Below are positions 48,400-59,960 of a stretch of 64,000 nt of DNA, one piece after another. A model generated the notes under the pieces. The model ran no database searches and was not told the DNA's origin. It worked only from the letters and a program-made list of their open reading frames with translations. Every line of letters begins with the position of its first letter. Position 1 is the first letter of the stretch. Made by a program: the position numbers and the translations under genes. This DNA comes from Conoideocrella luteorostrata (lineage: Eukaryota; Ascomycota; Sordariomycetes; Hypocreales; Clavicipitaceae): contig JASWJB010000083.1 of the NCBI GenBank assembly GCA_032433595.1, positions 1 through 64,000 on the forward strand, written 5' to 3'.

Positions 48400-49589
48400 G
48401 GTGTCTTCAGGGAGTGCAGCCAGTCAGTCAGGCATTGACAGTCAATTGAACGCAGGACATCAAAATAAGTGGCAGGCAGACATGAATACTTCCTCGGCTT
48501 CTCTGTGCACCTAGCAAGGGGTATATGAACTGCATTGCAAGTTGCAGATGCCATTAGCAGGCAAGGCTTGTGCGGGCCGGTGAAGAGGGGGGGAACCGCT
48601 GAGTACCCCTACGTGAGTGGTGCCTTTGGTGGGGGCCACATCTGGCCCTCAGTGGGTTTTACACTAATCCCACTATCGCAGTACCCGGAGTGGCGCTTCA
48701 GACCAGCCTCCTGTCTTCATCTCTGTTATTCCCACTGACCACAGAGGTGGCGTGCGTTGAAAGTGCTACAGTGGTGCGCCGTAGATGCCCAGAGATTGGA
48801 GGTCTGTAACTCAAGAGCTTCTCTTGGGCAAGTGATAAGCAAAACCGGTTGAGGAACACCAACCAGAGAGAGCTATTCTGTGTTGGGATCCTCCCTGGCC
48901 TAGAGCGGTCGCTAGACTAAAACGAGGGCATCCCGAGTTCGTGCTACGCTTCATGCAATCTCAAGAGGGGCTAAATAAATGAAGAAAGTGGCCCTCTGGA
49001 ACAACGAGAATGGGGACAGGGTCACATCTGCCCAAAAGCTGCTCCCCGCAATGCATACCATACGAACGGACATCCAGAAAGTGGCCACCACGCTCCCGTC
49101 GTAACCATTGCCACCCATTCGCCAATCTCTTTTGTTGCGACTCTGGCATCACACTACAAGGCTGTTCGTGCGAAATTGACGTCCACGCCATCACTATAAT
49201 TGCTGGGATGTGATGCGCTCTGTTGGCGTCGCTTTGTAGAAGGGCATACTGCCACTGCACCGAGAATGGCCGATACACAAACAAGTCTTAAAGGTTGGTA
49301 CCCCGTATGGTCAACTCTGGCTGGATGCATGCTTTGCGGCTCGATCAGGTCAGGGCACGACATCGGCAAGGTCCAGGTGGCAGTTAGTTGGTGACCCACT
49401 CTCGGGGGGGCCATGACAGCCTGTCACCTTGTGTCGCTACCGACGGACTTGCTATATTCTCACGTTGCATGACACGGCTGAATACTAAGGCCAGATTGAC
49501 TCTCCATTTCCGACCGGTCTTCAAGGCTGCGCTGCGGAGTAGGGAGTATACTGCCCTTAATAAATCATTTCTGCGTGGAAGGAAGTGAA
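48400..49589. other. Gene-poor interval
   Basis: About 1.2 kb between the transporter start and the NRPS relic. More relic sequence may lie here, but I cannot recognise it. Confidence 0.4.
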
Positions 49590-50790
49590 CCCGGGGGTTT
49601 CGCCGGCGAATTCGCGCGCATCGGGACCGTCGCTATGGTAGTCCGACTATTTCGTCAATGCCGGCCTGGGGAGCACTTCTGCCAGAAACAGTGGTTCCAA
49701 AAACTGCTTCTTTGGCACCCATCATGTGGCCAACAACTGGGGACCACGTGGCATGGACAAGGATGGAAGACTTAATGAGAAAGAGTGTGATTTCTTTCCT
49801 GAAGAGACCTTCTTGGAATGGCGCACATGGTTAGGCTTCCTGGATAGACGTCTTTTCGATATCGCATGAATGCGCAGCTGCATTCAACAAAGCCTCGTGT
49901 CGATGGTCTCTCCTAGGGGGCTAAACGGGATGACGCTACTGGAGATGCCCGCCCGAACGTAGGAGCCGGTGTTTGCCATGTCCTTGAGATGTGGACAACG
50001 GAAGATGTCGACCACAGTCAGCTTGATTGATACCATCTTTTCGAGCCATGTTGACCATATTCATGGCGCCAACCGAGTCTCCCGCAATATTCAAGGAGTT
50101 GGAGTCGATGCTGAGTGTGCTTATGTCGACATCGAGTACTTGACTCTAGAATCGCTGGATGTGCTGCTACAATGAACTTCTGCCACGGCTTGTTTCACAG
50201 CATCCATGAACTCGTAAATGCAGCATTCTAGTTCTCCTAGCTCGACTCTCTGCCCTCGTATCTTGACTTGTACGTCTTCGCGTCCAAGAAAGGTCAGGCT
50301 GTCACCCGAAGTGTATTGGGACGATATCGCCCGCTCTGCATAGCCACCCAAGATGGCCTTCATGAGTTCATGTGCTCCTTGTCAGCCGCAAAGGGTTCTC
50401 AACAAACAATAGTGATGTCTTTGCAGGTTAGCTCAAGCAACCACAAGCAAAGAAGGGGCATTCGAGCAACAGTTCGCCCACACATTCGGGGGTATCTAGA
50501 ACTTCGTGGTTATCTGGGTCGACAACAAACTAGGTTACTTGCCCAGCGCCGTCACCGATACAAAGAATCTCTCTCTTGTCTCAACATGTTCTCATTCATT
50601 GTGGCGTTGGAAGTACACTTTGCAGGACCATAAATATTAAGTACCTCGACTTTGCCGCGCCAGGCCTCTGCGTCTCTAACCGCTGCAGTGCCTCACCATC
50701 AAGGATGAGCATCTTCAGGCTAGGCATCTCTTCGGCAATCAAAGGAATGAGTTCCAACCGCTCCCAGCTCGAGTACTGTATGTCTGTCCT
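49590..50790 (-). pseudogene. Relic of a non-ribosomal peptide synthetase (A-T-C remnants)
   Basis: Minus strand, several frames, N to C. Adenylation: EMPSLKMLILDGEAL then a frame change to VLNIYGPAKCTSNATMNEN (A5), VVDPDNHEVLD with VGELLLECPFF (A6), and SLTFLGREDVQVKIRGQRVE (A8). Thiolation: NIAGDSVGAMNMVNMARKDG, where GDS carries the pantetheine serine, then a shift to IKLTVVDIFRCPHLKDMAN. Condensation: AKEAVFGTTVSGRSAPQAG, a stop, then IATVPMRANSPAKPPG. The T to C5 distance is only about 100 codons against 300 or more in a real module, so there is also a deletion. Frameshifts, stops and the deletion mean no functional product. The motifs are standard for fungal NRPS. Confidence 0.8.
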
Positions 50791-51540
50791 ATATGCTTGC
50801 CTACCTGTCTCGTGTGGGATATTCCTTTTATGATTCCCTGGGCTTGGCCGACATAAATCGGTAGGTTCTTTTAGCGCGTCGCCCTGATGCTTTTGCTAGC
50901 TAGGTATTCCAAATCTCGGAATCTCACGCCACCAATCCTTGTGTTGAGACTGACTAGCATTGCTTCGGGCAAAAAGAACAATGCCGCATAGAGCTAGATG
51001 AATAACGGAATTCCAGGCAGCCAGGCCAGGGAAGGCATACGAAACAGTGATCAACAAATCGTGTGAAAGCGTGGGAATCGTATGGGGTCACATTTGATCA
51101 CGTCACATACAAGGTCTCTACGAATTGACTCGGATCCCCAGTTCATCGCCTTACTGAATTGAACTTATGTCGCTGGTCGTGTGTCAAACTCCAGTGTATG
51201 TGTGTTGAGGATGCGTGCTCGGGGAAAACTCATAAGTGAACAGCTGTGGTACATCTGATGAATGGGAAAGTCTTGAAATTTACGCCAATTAACGACGAAC
51301 TAGACTTCTTCTAATCCCTTAAGTCTGGCTAGGAATTTGGTCAACAATGTGATTCATTCCGTCATCGATGTTATCATATATTTTCCGTAGTCCCCTGAGA
51401 CCGGCTGAAATGATGTCTTAGAACCACCCTGTTTTCTGTGAAACCATGGCTGCAGTGGAATGTCGGACGGAAGCAGCCGACAAGGGTGCACGGACGAAAA
51501 GTGTGTATTGTAATATATACAACGAACCCTGAGTACAGTT

Positions 51541-51577
<37 letters not shown>

Positions 51578-51612
51578 AGTAGTAGCAGTGGTAGGTAGTA
51601 GTAGTGGTATGA
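51541..51612. repeat. AGC/AGT trinucleotide microsatellite
   Basis: Seven AGC units followed by AGT and GGT variants. The leucine-rich frames on the opposite strand are a by-product. Confidence 0.9.
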
Positions 51613-52100
51613 CCACAGGTCACAAGTAACATAGGTCAAAGGAGTTCAGTTTGAGTCCGCAAATGAACCTAGTGAGACACTGTGGATACCTATGTCAGCG
51701 GCATTGTTATGTTGTACTTTTGCCTCTCATCGGTCTTTGCGTCTCGTATCTCCTAGGTTCTGGTAAGCCTACTGATATCGCGAACCCACAGTCTTCTTTT
51801 GCCCCTGTTTCCTCGCCACTCCAGCAATACATCCGTCGCTTGAGATGACAGATAATGTAATGTAACAGTCATACACACACATATATATATTGGGGCAGCT
51901 TAAAGTTCTATTGTAGTGTAAAATATGTGAACTGAGCACCTCTTACCATTAAGCTCTCTAATTAACTTTATATCGCTATCCATACGTATCAACAGAGCTT
52001 ACCGGAATCTACGAGATGCCTGGATCGAGACACAGTTGTCTGTCACTGATCTTCCTCCCATTCCTCAGCAAGAAGCACAGTCTTGAATGACAGTTTTAGG

Positions 52101-52108
52101 TATAAAAG
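52101..52108 (+). promoter_or_regulatory. TATA box of the 52246 gene
   Basis: TATAAAAG 145 bp before the ATG, followed by a CT-rich and then A/C-rich leader. Confidence 0.65.
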
Positions 52109-52245
52109 CAGCCTCCCTCTCCCTCTCCCCCCCAAAAAACCCAACGTCGCCGCTTTATCACCCATGTTAACATTTTCTCCATCTTGAATTCTCAATTGAC
52201 AAAATCACCTGCAACACAAAACGTCTTATCACAGTGACAGCGAAA

Positions 52246-52518
52246 ATGAAGACAAATTTTATCATCCACACGTTAAGCTATTTTTGCGTGGCGTCACTTG
52301 CGGCGCCCACTGCGAAAATCGGAAATGTTTCGGAGGATCACTTCCGCCGCGAAATCGATGCAGCCCAAGATCCCAAGTGCGGCACGAGTTTTATGTCTCG
52401 TTTACACGACCAAGCTCATTGCGTTTTCTTTGTCATACCCCAGGGGTTTTCTACCAAAGATCAGCACGATTATAGGAAGTGCTGCTTTTTGTCGGGAAAG
52501 AAGCCTCACAAAAGATGA
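52246..52518 (+). CDS. Small secreted protein, 90 aa
   Basis: Single exon from the ATG at 52246 (CGAAAATGA context). The N-terminus MKTNFIIHTLSYFCVASLAA is a good signal peptide with cleavage near LAA-PT. The mature part has four Cys (KCGTS, HCVFF and the pair KCCFL), which could form two disulfides, and a basic tail (SGKKPHKR). No family recognised. A TATA box and long leader suggest regulated, strong expression. An effector-like role is possible but is inference from size, secretion signal and Cys content only. Confidence 0.65.
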   Translation: MKTNFIIHTLSYFCVASLAAPTAKIGNVSEDHFRREIDAAQDPKCGTSFMSRLHDQAHCVFFVIPQGFSTKDQHDYRKCCFLSGKKPHKR

Positions 52519-53933
52519 ACCAAAAAAGTTCCAATGACGGCAGGCAAGACGAAGACGTATCCGACAGGTGTTATTGTGAGAAAGTATCAGAGGCAGTCCG
52601 GACACGCTTTTTTGTAGTTATCCGGCCTTGTGTTTTGATATTTTGGATCTTATAAACCGGGAATGTGTAGCCGTCTAGAGTAGTTAGAGAGATATGAAAT
52701 ACAAACAACGACAAAATGGGCAAGACTAGTTTTGCTGTTGTATCGACCCAAAGCACACTGCCACAACACTCGTCTGCTAATTTTTATCACACAACCAGCA
52801 GCGGAACTTTAATTCGGTGATAGGTCACCGACGTGACCTAGATCAATTCGTAGAGACCCTTACGTAGGATAAGATGAAATCGTTCAACTGCTCAATTACA
52901 GGTTATGCGGCTGCGGTGCACTTTAATAAAGCAATTCAATCATGATAGGCCGTAGAGCAGAGCTCTAAATAAAGACATAATTCGAGTAGAAAGAAGACAC
53001 TTGTTGATCTACTTAGACAGGCGGGCTAGAACCCCTCTTATAGCTAATTCGTTTGATCTGACCGACCAGTCAAGTCCAAAATTCACGTGAGACTATCGCT
53101 GTCACCCTGGAGGATCCTTTTCGCCCACCCACTATATTAATACCCCATAATGCCAAGGGCTTGGCCGCGTGCGCTCGGAGTTCCTATTTTCCTAGGTCAC
53201 ACGCACTCTTATCCTATGTGAGCTGCGCCGGCATCGCCAACATGGCACCGCAGTCTTTGCTGTTCTGGGGCATTTTATTACCGCCTCGCTTGGCACACCA
53301 GCGGGTATTATTTACCGAAACCATTTGCCAACACTGATTCCCGAAAAGTGTTCGGCCCGGTCCGTCCCTAGCGTCATTTTAGATATTTTTTCTCCTCGGT
53401 CCGCTCCCCCCCCCCCAAAAAAAAACACTTATCTAATAGAGTAGAGTAAAGACGATAAGAGTTCTTGTCCTTCTGACGTAGTCTTCCATAGCCTGCTCAC
53501 TGTTCTCTCCTTCTGGCCCCAACCCGAGCTGAGAACCCCTATCCCGCCGCGCATTTGATGCACCCGCAGCCGCCAGAGCTGCCAAGTATTGTCCAGGTGC
53601 TCTGTATACTGCAGAGATGCAGAAGCACATGGTCACACGGCCTGGCGACCGCGGGTGACTTGCACGGGTTTGTGAAATGCAGGGCGCAATTGACAAAATA
53701 CAGAGCACTTGCAAAAAAACACCAGGTCCCGAAGCACACACGCACACTTACTTGCCTTGCCCGCGGTTGTGTCGTAAGGAGAAAATTTAAGTTTATTTTG
53801 GCTATGAAAACGTACGTTGGCTGTTTTACGAGCCTCGCAGGCATATCACCTCGTTAAATCTGCCGCGCAAATCTCCTAGTTCCCCTAGAGGGCTAACGCG
53901 TCATGTCTGTTACATAGGTGACTCTCTAACCGA
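52519..53933. other. Gene-free interval with left inverted-repeat relic
   Basis: About 1.4 kb. The right part (53440-53760) is the repeat relic listed separately; poly-C and poly-A runs stand at about 53407-53426. Confidence 0.5.
53440..53760 (+). repeat. Dispersed repeat relic, left copy
   Basis: Matches, in inverted orientation, 57475-57330 (CCTGCTCACTGTTC, AACCCGAGCTGAGAAC, CCGCCGCGCATT) and then 56890-56690 (AGTGCTCTGT, GACAAAATACAG, CCAGGTCCC, ACACACGCACACT). No coding capacity recognised. Confidence 0.6.
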
Positions 53934-55150
53934 TTAGGACTCCACGTGGGGACTCTCTGGAAGATTGCGTCTGAGAGCACTGTCAAGGATGGCTGTCAAA
54001 AGCGCCTCGAACGAGAGCCCGTTCTCCTCGGCGCTTGCCGGAAGCGGCGAATGGCCCGGAAGTAGGCCGGCAATCGGGTTCACCTGAGTGGCCAAGCTGT
54101 AAATTCGCTGCCAGCAAGTTCATCAACGGGAATATGTGGCCACAACTCACCTCTAGAACATTCGGAACGGCGTCGGCACCATCAGAGTTGAAGCGAATGT
54201 CAACGCGTCCAGCATCGCGGCAGCCTAACGCAGTCCAGGAGTCCAAGGCAACTTGGCAGGCAGCCTTGACTTGAGCATCATCCATGTCGTGAGCATCATT
54301 ATAACGCAGCAGACACCCTTCGCTAAGCTTGCTCTTCCAGCTTGCAAATTCCTCTGTTGCATGGGATCCGGATCCGTTCTCGGGGAACGTCTGCCAAATA
54401 TGTTCTCTAATGCCAATGACTCGACTGTCATGCCCGGTTCCCAGAATGCTTACCGTGAATTCTTTACCTGACAGAAACGACTCCACCAATATATCCTGAC
54501 CGGGGAACTTGGCCTTCAGTTTTTGAACCGCCAGCTCAAGCTCTACGTAGTCATTCACCTTATTGAACCTGTCGATTCCTTTGGAGGAGCCCTCTGTGGC
54601 GGGCTTCACGAAGAGAGGATATTCTGGTGGTAATGTAGCATGGATACTCGAGATACTCGAGCACTCGCTTGGGATAGCCACAAAGGGGGCGCTGGGAACT
54701 CCGTAATGATGCAGCATGATCTTTTTTTTTTTTTTTTTTTCAGTTTACATAGTGCAAAATATATATGGTTTGACCACTTACCTTTGTACATGCTTTATTC
54801 TGACACAGTGCCATGGTTGCGGCGTCAGAGAACGTGTATGGGATCAGGTACGCCTCCAGCAATGCCGGCACATGCGACTCTCTCGCGGGTCCATGGAACC
54901 CTTGTGCCATATTGAACACCAGGTCCCAGTTCTTGTGTTTCCCGGCAGCAAGGTGCTCGACGAGTGATGAGACGCCCGGGACGAGCGTGACATCATGACC
55001 CAGGCCTTCGAGCGTGGCTGCAACAGCCTTGATTTCACCGTCATGCGTCAGAGCGGCACACTCCTCCTGGGAATGTCCAAGTTCGAGATACGCTGACCTT
55101 TGCTCGGCAACCAGGGCTATTTTGAGGCAAGATAAGTTGTTGTCTGACAT
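53934..55150 (-). CDS. D-alanine-D-alanine ligase-like ATP-grasp enzyme
   Basis: Three exons on the minus strand: 55150-54782, 54720-54151, 54083-53934 (1089 nt, 362 aa), all phase 0. The fold order is that of bacterial Ddl: Rossmann-like start (CLKIALVAEQRS), DLVFNMAQGFHGPARESHVP, then the ATP-grasp domain with PLFVKPATEGSSKG, ILVESFLSGKEFTVSILG, GCRDAGRVDIRFN and, across intron 2, VLEVNPIAGLLPGHSPLP (metal and product site). Fungi have no peptidoglycan, so the substrate is unknown; it may join other amino acids. Bacterial ancestry is likely for the family. A 19-nt A run ends intron 1, directly at the 3' splice site. The gene stands between inverted repeat relics. Confidence 0.88.
54722..54740. 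repeat. Poly(T/A) tract at an intron end
   Basis: Nineteen T on the plus strand, read as A on the coding strand, right before the AG of intron 1 of the ATP-grasp gene. Confidence 0.9.
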
Positions 55151-56159
55151 GGTTGCGTTTGGACGTCTGGCGTGAGAGGAGAAGTTAGTTCATGAGTCAG
55201 GACAGCCAAGACTATCTTCAAGTTCAGCAATCTTGACCTTTCTAATCCATTCATTCAGGTGCTACTTGAGGTGGAGGCTGGGGGGAGCCGCGGAGCCTAT
55301 CTTGATCTTGCTACCGATAACGAAGTGAGGGGTATCAAGCCTCATTGCCACCTAAATATGGATCCCGGTACGCGCCTGACAGAATAATCGAGACATTGGG
55401 GGTGTATCCCGAGTGCTCTGCCTCTACGCTGCATGTCGTGGTATGAGTGGAGATGGTTTGAGACATTGCAGCCATTCACTGATGAAAGTTGACGTCTAGA
55501 CTGACCGAGGGTGGTCATAGTAAAATATCAATTCTGCCGAATGTTATCTCGCCTTGCCTTGCTGTACCCCCAGCCTCGATGTGCTGTGCCTCGCGGTGTT
55601 GTGCCTATGTCGCCTGTTCTATTTTTGATCTGCCCTGCTATGCCCTTGAATGAGTCGAGATAAGCTGCCCGAGTCCTTGACCTGCCGGGACAGGCTATTG
55701 TTTGCATTTAGGGAGCATATACGGACTAACTTGCTCCGTATCTCGTATTAATCAAGGTCACGGATCGGGCCGTGGTGTGGCGGGCCGGATGGTTATTTTA
55801 GTCTGACATGGTGGTCGCCATTTCCCTCCGGATCTCGCTCTCCGCCAGCCTATCTCTAACCTGACCACACCCTAATATGAGGCTCACGAGGCTCGACTGT
55901 CTTTGATGATAGAGGTAAGCCAAAATTCCGCGTTATATGGAAGTGTTGGGCTAAAACTTATTTAGAAAAAAGAGGGGCTGAGCGCGGGCGCAGAAGCGGA
56001 ATTCTGCTTGAAGCCCAATTGGTGCCACGCTGTGAGTGATGACGAGGCTCGCCGGTGGCTATGGATTCCTGGCTTAAGTGTGGTACTACCGTAGGTTGTC
56101 CAATGCCAAACCATTCCCTCATGGCGTGATCAGCTCCTCCACTCACTTGCAGATACCCT

Positions 56160-57330
56160 ATCCTGCCGCGCATTTGATGCACCCGGTTTTGCTGTCTTCT
56201 GTCTTGTTCTATATTGCTCATGAGATGATGTCACAGGCTGTATAAAATGCATTTTTCACGCTATTAGTGTGGAGCTTCCTCTTTTGCTGAATCTTGTGAC
56301 ATTTTGCAAGAACCCGCAGTAAATCCGTGTAAGTGTTACAGAATCGCTGGTTGTGTGGGTGGATTAGTCCTTCGCGCAAATGGGACCTACAGGCACACTA
56401 GAGCCCCTTTTCTATAGCTAGATTAAGTATCATACACACAAGAACAATATCTTCACTTATCTTGCAGTTCCAGCACGTAACAGTAAGTGCCCGGCAGCGA
56501 CCGGGAGCGCCACATCAAGTAACAAGTCATGGGAGATGCTCACCAAAGCGTAATGAGCATATTCCACGCGTCTATTATATATCTAATAGTGCGTGGCAGG
56601 CGGGGGAGGCACGTAAGAGGTGCAGATTTTGCCGATTCCCGCTCCGTTTTGTGTTTTCCGCGACTGGCGGATTTGTCGTGTGCGACTGCTGTGAGTGTGC
56701 GTGTGTTGCTTCAGGGACCTGGTTTTTTTTTTTGGTAACTGTCCCCTGTATTTTGTCAGATGCCCCCTGTATTTCTCAAGCTCGTGTAGGCTACTAGCAG
56801 CCACCATGCCTTGTAACCATTAAAGACTGCATATCTACAGTAAACAGAGCACTTGGAGAATACGGCACGGCACGGCACGCCTCTTGCGTGTAAGCTACAG
56901 GTTAGTCAGTGAGCTAGTCAGTGAGCTAGTCAGTGAGCTAGTTAGCACCGGCCGCGGGTAGGATCGAGGGACGGATCAGCAAGGGCATGTCGGCTAGTGG
57001 CACGAGAAATTGATCTTGGTGCTATATTCTGGGATTCACTGTCTTCTGGCTTATTGTGTGGATGTGTGGTTGTGCGGGGCAATATCACCGAGATTGCGGA
57101 TCGGCAAGGATAAATCCACCGGCATGCCAATCAGAGGCGCGACAAAATAGCTCACTATTGTTACATTCTAGACTAGTGCACCGTCTTCCGGCTCATCGCG
57201 TGTACGTACGGTTTGCAGGGTAATATCACAACGGGGGGGCCGGGGCAGCCGGGGGCCGCTAATATCAGGGCTCGCTCTCTCGCTCGCTCAAAGACAGAAG
57301 ACAACAAAGCCCTCGTGGATCAAATGCGCA
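56160..57330. mobile_element. Possible 1.2-kb element with short inverted ends
   Basis: The left end reads GCGCATTTGATGCACC and then CTGTCTTCTGTCTTG. The right end, on the other strand, reads GCGCATTTGATCCACG and then TTGTCTTCTGTCTTTG. About 45 bp of each end are similar. The interior includes part of the right repeat relic. The same GCGCATTTGATGCACCC word occurs at 53550. Confidence 0.45.
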
Positions 57331-57480
57331 CAAAAGCGGCGGCATCTAATGCGCGGCGGGTTCTCAGCTCGGGTTAGGTTAGAAAAGGGGGAACAGTGAG
57401 CAGGCGTAGGAAGGAGACTTACTCAGTAGGACAACGTTCTCCTAGTCTATCCTCTGCTACTGTACAGAGTAAAGACCGGA
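56690..57480 (-). repeat. Dispersed repeat relic, right copy (interrupted)
   Basis: Inverted partner of 53440-53760, split into 57475-57330 and 56890-56690 by about 440 bp of other sequence. Confidence 0.55.
56905..56940. repeat. 12-bp tandem repeat, three perfect copies
   Basis: Unit GTCAGTGAGCTA. Confidence 0.9.
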
Positions 57481-57619
57481 AGGACTTTAACCGTGCTGGA
57501 CCATAACGGCCCTTCATATTACGGCAAACAACCCTATACCTGTCAATGTGGGCGATATAGATACTACAGACGCTATTCCAAGTGAAACAGATCGAATGGA
57601 AAGCCGCAAAAACAAATCA

Positions 57620-59136
57620 CTAATACATCCAAACGCGATGCTTGTCTAATATGACAAGGCTGTCGTGACCCCCCCGACAAAGACACGGCTGGACCGTGAA
57701 CATCACCAACGCACCACCTTTCTTGCCTTCTCCCCCACCTACAGCTTTCATTGTGTTTAGGTCTAACTCAACGCCGCGTTGCTCCGCTAGCGGCCACAAA
57801 AGGCGATACCATGCCTGCTGGCCACAAAATAATTCGTCTAGCGCCACTGCCTTGCGCACGATGTTTTGTAGCATAGGGCTAGATGGCGGCATGGCTATCG
57901 TCGATTGAAAAGACTTTAGCATGTCTTCTAGGTTACGAACTATGTTCATGATGTTACATTCGCGGTCTTGTTGCGGGTGAACAAGTGATATCAAGCTTGT
58001 TGTTAGAGCTTTCCACTCGTGAAATAAGGCATTTTGCTGATCTGAGTTTCTCGCTCTCGCAATATCGTTCGATAACTCGTTGCCTAAAATAGGTTAAGAG
58101 TTAGATATATGCTAAGAGTTGCTTCTTGAGATGAACAAATATAAAAGTATATCATACTTAATCTAGACAGACACCCATGATGCTTTCCTGCCCAGAGCAT
58201 TGGCCCATTTACCGCTGCATTCCCAAAAACAAGTTTCCATAGAGTATTCCAAACCGCTGCCTCTACTAAGTTAGTACCGCAGTCCTTTTTTTCTGCTGCT
58301 CTCACGTAGTCTGGCGTCAGCTCCTCGAGGCGATCCCCCTGCTTTTTTGCCCAACTAATCATCTTCTTCGTCTTGATTCCATAGACGTAGTTCATCACCA
58401 GGTTGTGCACATCATATGTCAGGCTCTGCCAGTCTTTGATGATTTCACTTTCCGGGCGGCGGAGGAGGGACTGGCTAGGTATCTCGACGGTCTTACTTGC
58501 TGCTTCAGTCAGAAGGAATTGAAGGTGGCCAATCTTGTCATCTTTCGCTTGTATTTGATTCTCGTGTTCTAGACGCTCCTTCTCAAGAACGTACTCTGCT
58601 TTTTTCAGGGTCTGTTTGGCGCTTTCTAGGTCAGTGGTGAGATCGGCCATGACTCTTTCCTGTTCTTTCAAACAAGTGGAATATTCCTGCTCCTTGGATG
58701 TCTCAGCTGCAGATTCAGCGTCAGTCGCAGTCTCGTTTTCCTTCCGTATGGGATCTGGTGCCTCGTTTCGAAGTTCTTGATTCTGGATCGGAGTTGACGT
58801 AATGTGAGCCACCGGCACGCGAGTACCAGTTGACTGATTCACGTCGCTGGGTGCCTTGTGTGGTCTTGGCACAAAAAAAAACCGGTCTCGGAACCACTTG
58901 GGGGATTTATTGTTGTTCATTGCGATCGGAGGTGGTTTCGGCTCGGTAGTAGGCTCAATGGAGCTGGGCCGACGCGGCTGGCTCCTGTATGTTTGGCATT
59001 CGGGACTGGAAGGTTGGTGCTCTGAATTTACGCTGTGAGGTCTCTCTGCTGCTGGGAGTGAGCCATGGACTGGATTGGGCCGGTGTACTTGGACTCTTTT
59101 TCTCCTTATGAGGGCTCTTGAAGAGTCTTCCATCAT
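57620..59136 (-). CDS. Coiled-coil orphan protein, 480 aa
   Basis: Two exons on the minus strand: 59136-58158 and 58083-57620; the intron (GTATGA...TTTTAG) closes the frame with phase 1. The N-terminal 170 residues are Pro/Ser/Arg-rich and probably disordered. A coiled coil follows (about residues 150-210: CLKEQERVMADLTTDLESAK, then KAEYVLEKERLEHENQIQ). The C-terminal half is helical, with SEIIKDWQSLTYDVHNLVMN, WNTLWKLVFG and, in exon 2, NELSNDIARARNSDQQNALF. Large families of uncharacterised fungal proteins share this layout of disordered head, coiled coil and a helical domain with DWxxLxxxVxxLV, but no function is established. The start was chosen at the first ATG pair after the open upstream region. 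Confidence 0.75.
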
Positions 59137-59960
59137 GACGTGACAAGACTGTTTGCACAGAGTGAGCGAGACAACAACAACGCGTTCACTCCTAGGTATT
59201 GTTCTATTAAAAGAAGAGTAAGGAAAACCTGTCCTCGGGAAGTTGACTGAATGCCCCAAGATGAATTGTTTTGTCAAGGGCGGTAAATCATAAAACCGTC
59301 CAGTTTGAAGTTGAACAAGGCTGCAGTAAATGAAGCAGGTCGGGCCTCACGACATCCACGGCATCAGCACGACCACATGGGTGCAAGCGAAATGTCGGAG
59401 GCTGAAAGAACTATCGAAATGACGCAGAGCTTACTGTACGAAGCTGAAACTATTTGAGAGGCTATGCGAATACTATCCCGTCACGTTCACTGCCAAATTC
59501 TGACTGCATATGTAGGTTTCAGTTTTTGCAAGCCTGCACGCGCATGCGATTACGTCTTTGTTGTTTGGATTGGACAGCGACGTAGGCAGCCGTCGCTTTC
59601 AATATTTTTACATATTTGACTTGTTATGCGGGCCAACATGGGCTTTTCAGCTGAGAAGCTCCGGAACACAAAGTTAATTGGGTAGGTTCGAGATCAGGCT
59701 GGGTGGCGCGCGCGAATGTGGCGTGGTGTCCCACTCGCACCCTGCTGCAAGTATCTGTAATAGGAGACGCCACGATTATGATCACGAACTAGCCGAGAAA
59801 GCTGTGTTGAGGAGACCAACACTAGTGAATATAACGAAACAAAAACAAAGTCTCCTATCGTGATTGTATCCCCTCACCCCCCTCACCCCCCCCCCCCCCG
59901 TCGTCCGCCTTCATGCATCTTGGTACGGAGCACGGGAGTACTCGGTAGATAACTAGTCTA
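59137..59960. other. Intergenic interval
   Basis: About 820 bp upstream of the coiled-coil gene and downstream of the GTPase stop. It has a poly-C tract at about 59878-59899 and half-sites of the dispersed palindrome at 59924-59942. Confidence 0.5.

Larger units (their letters stand above)
50791..52245. other. Gene-poor interval
   Basis: About 1.45 kb. It contains the AGC/AGT microsatellite and, at its right end, the promoter of the small secreted protein gene. Confidence 0.5.
55151..57619. other. Repeat-rich gene-free interval
   Basis: About 2.5 kb upstream of the ATP-grasp gene. It includes repeat relics (56150-57480), a 12-bp tandem repeat, and CA/GC-rich patches. No gene supported. Confidence 0.5.

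Noticed and set aside
51354..51639. Poly-leucine protein
   Set aside because: Product of the AGC/AGT microsatellite on the opposite strand.
53434..53860. Reading frames across the left repeat relic
   Set aside because: Low-complexity frames that recur in the inverted copy; they track the repeat and not a protein.
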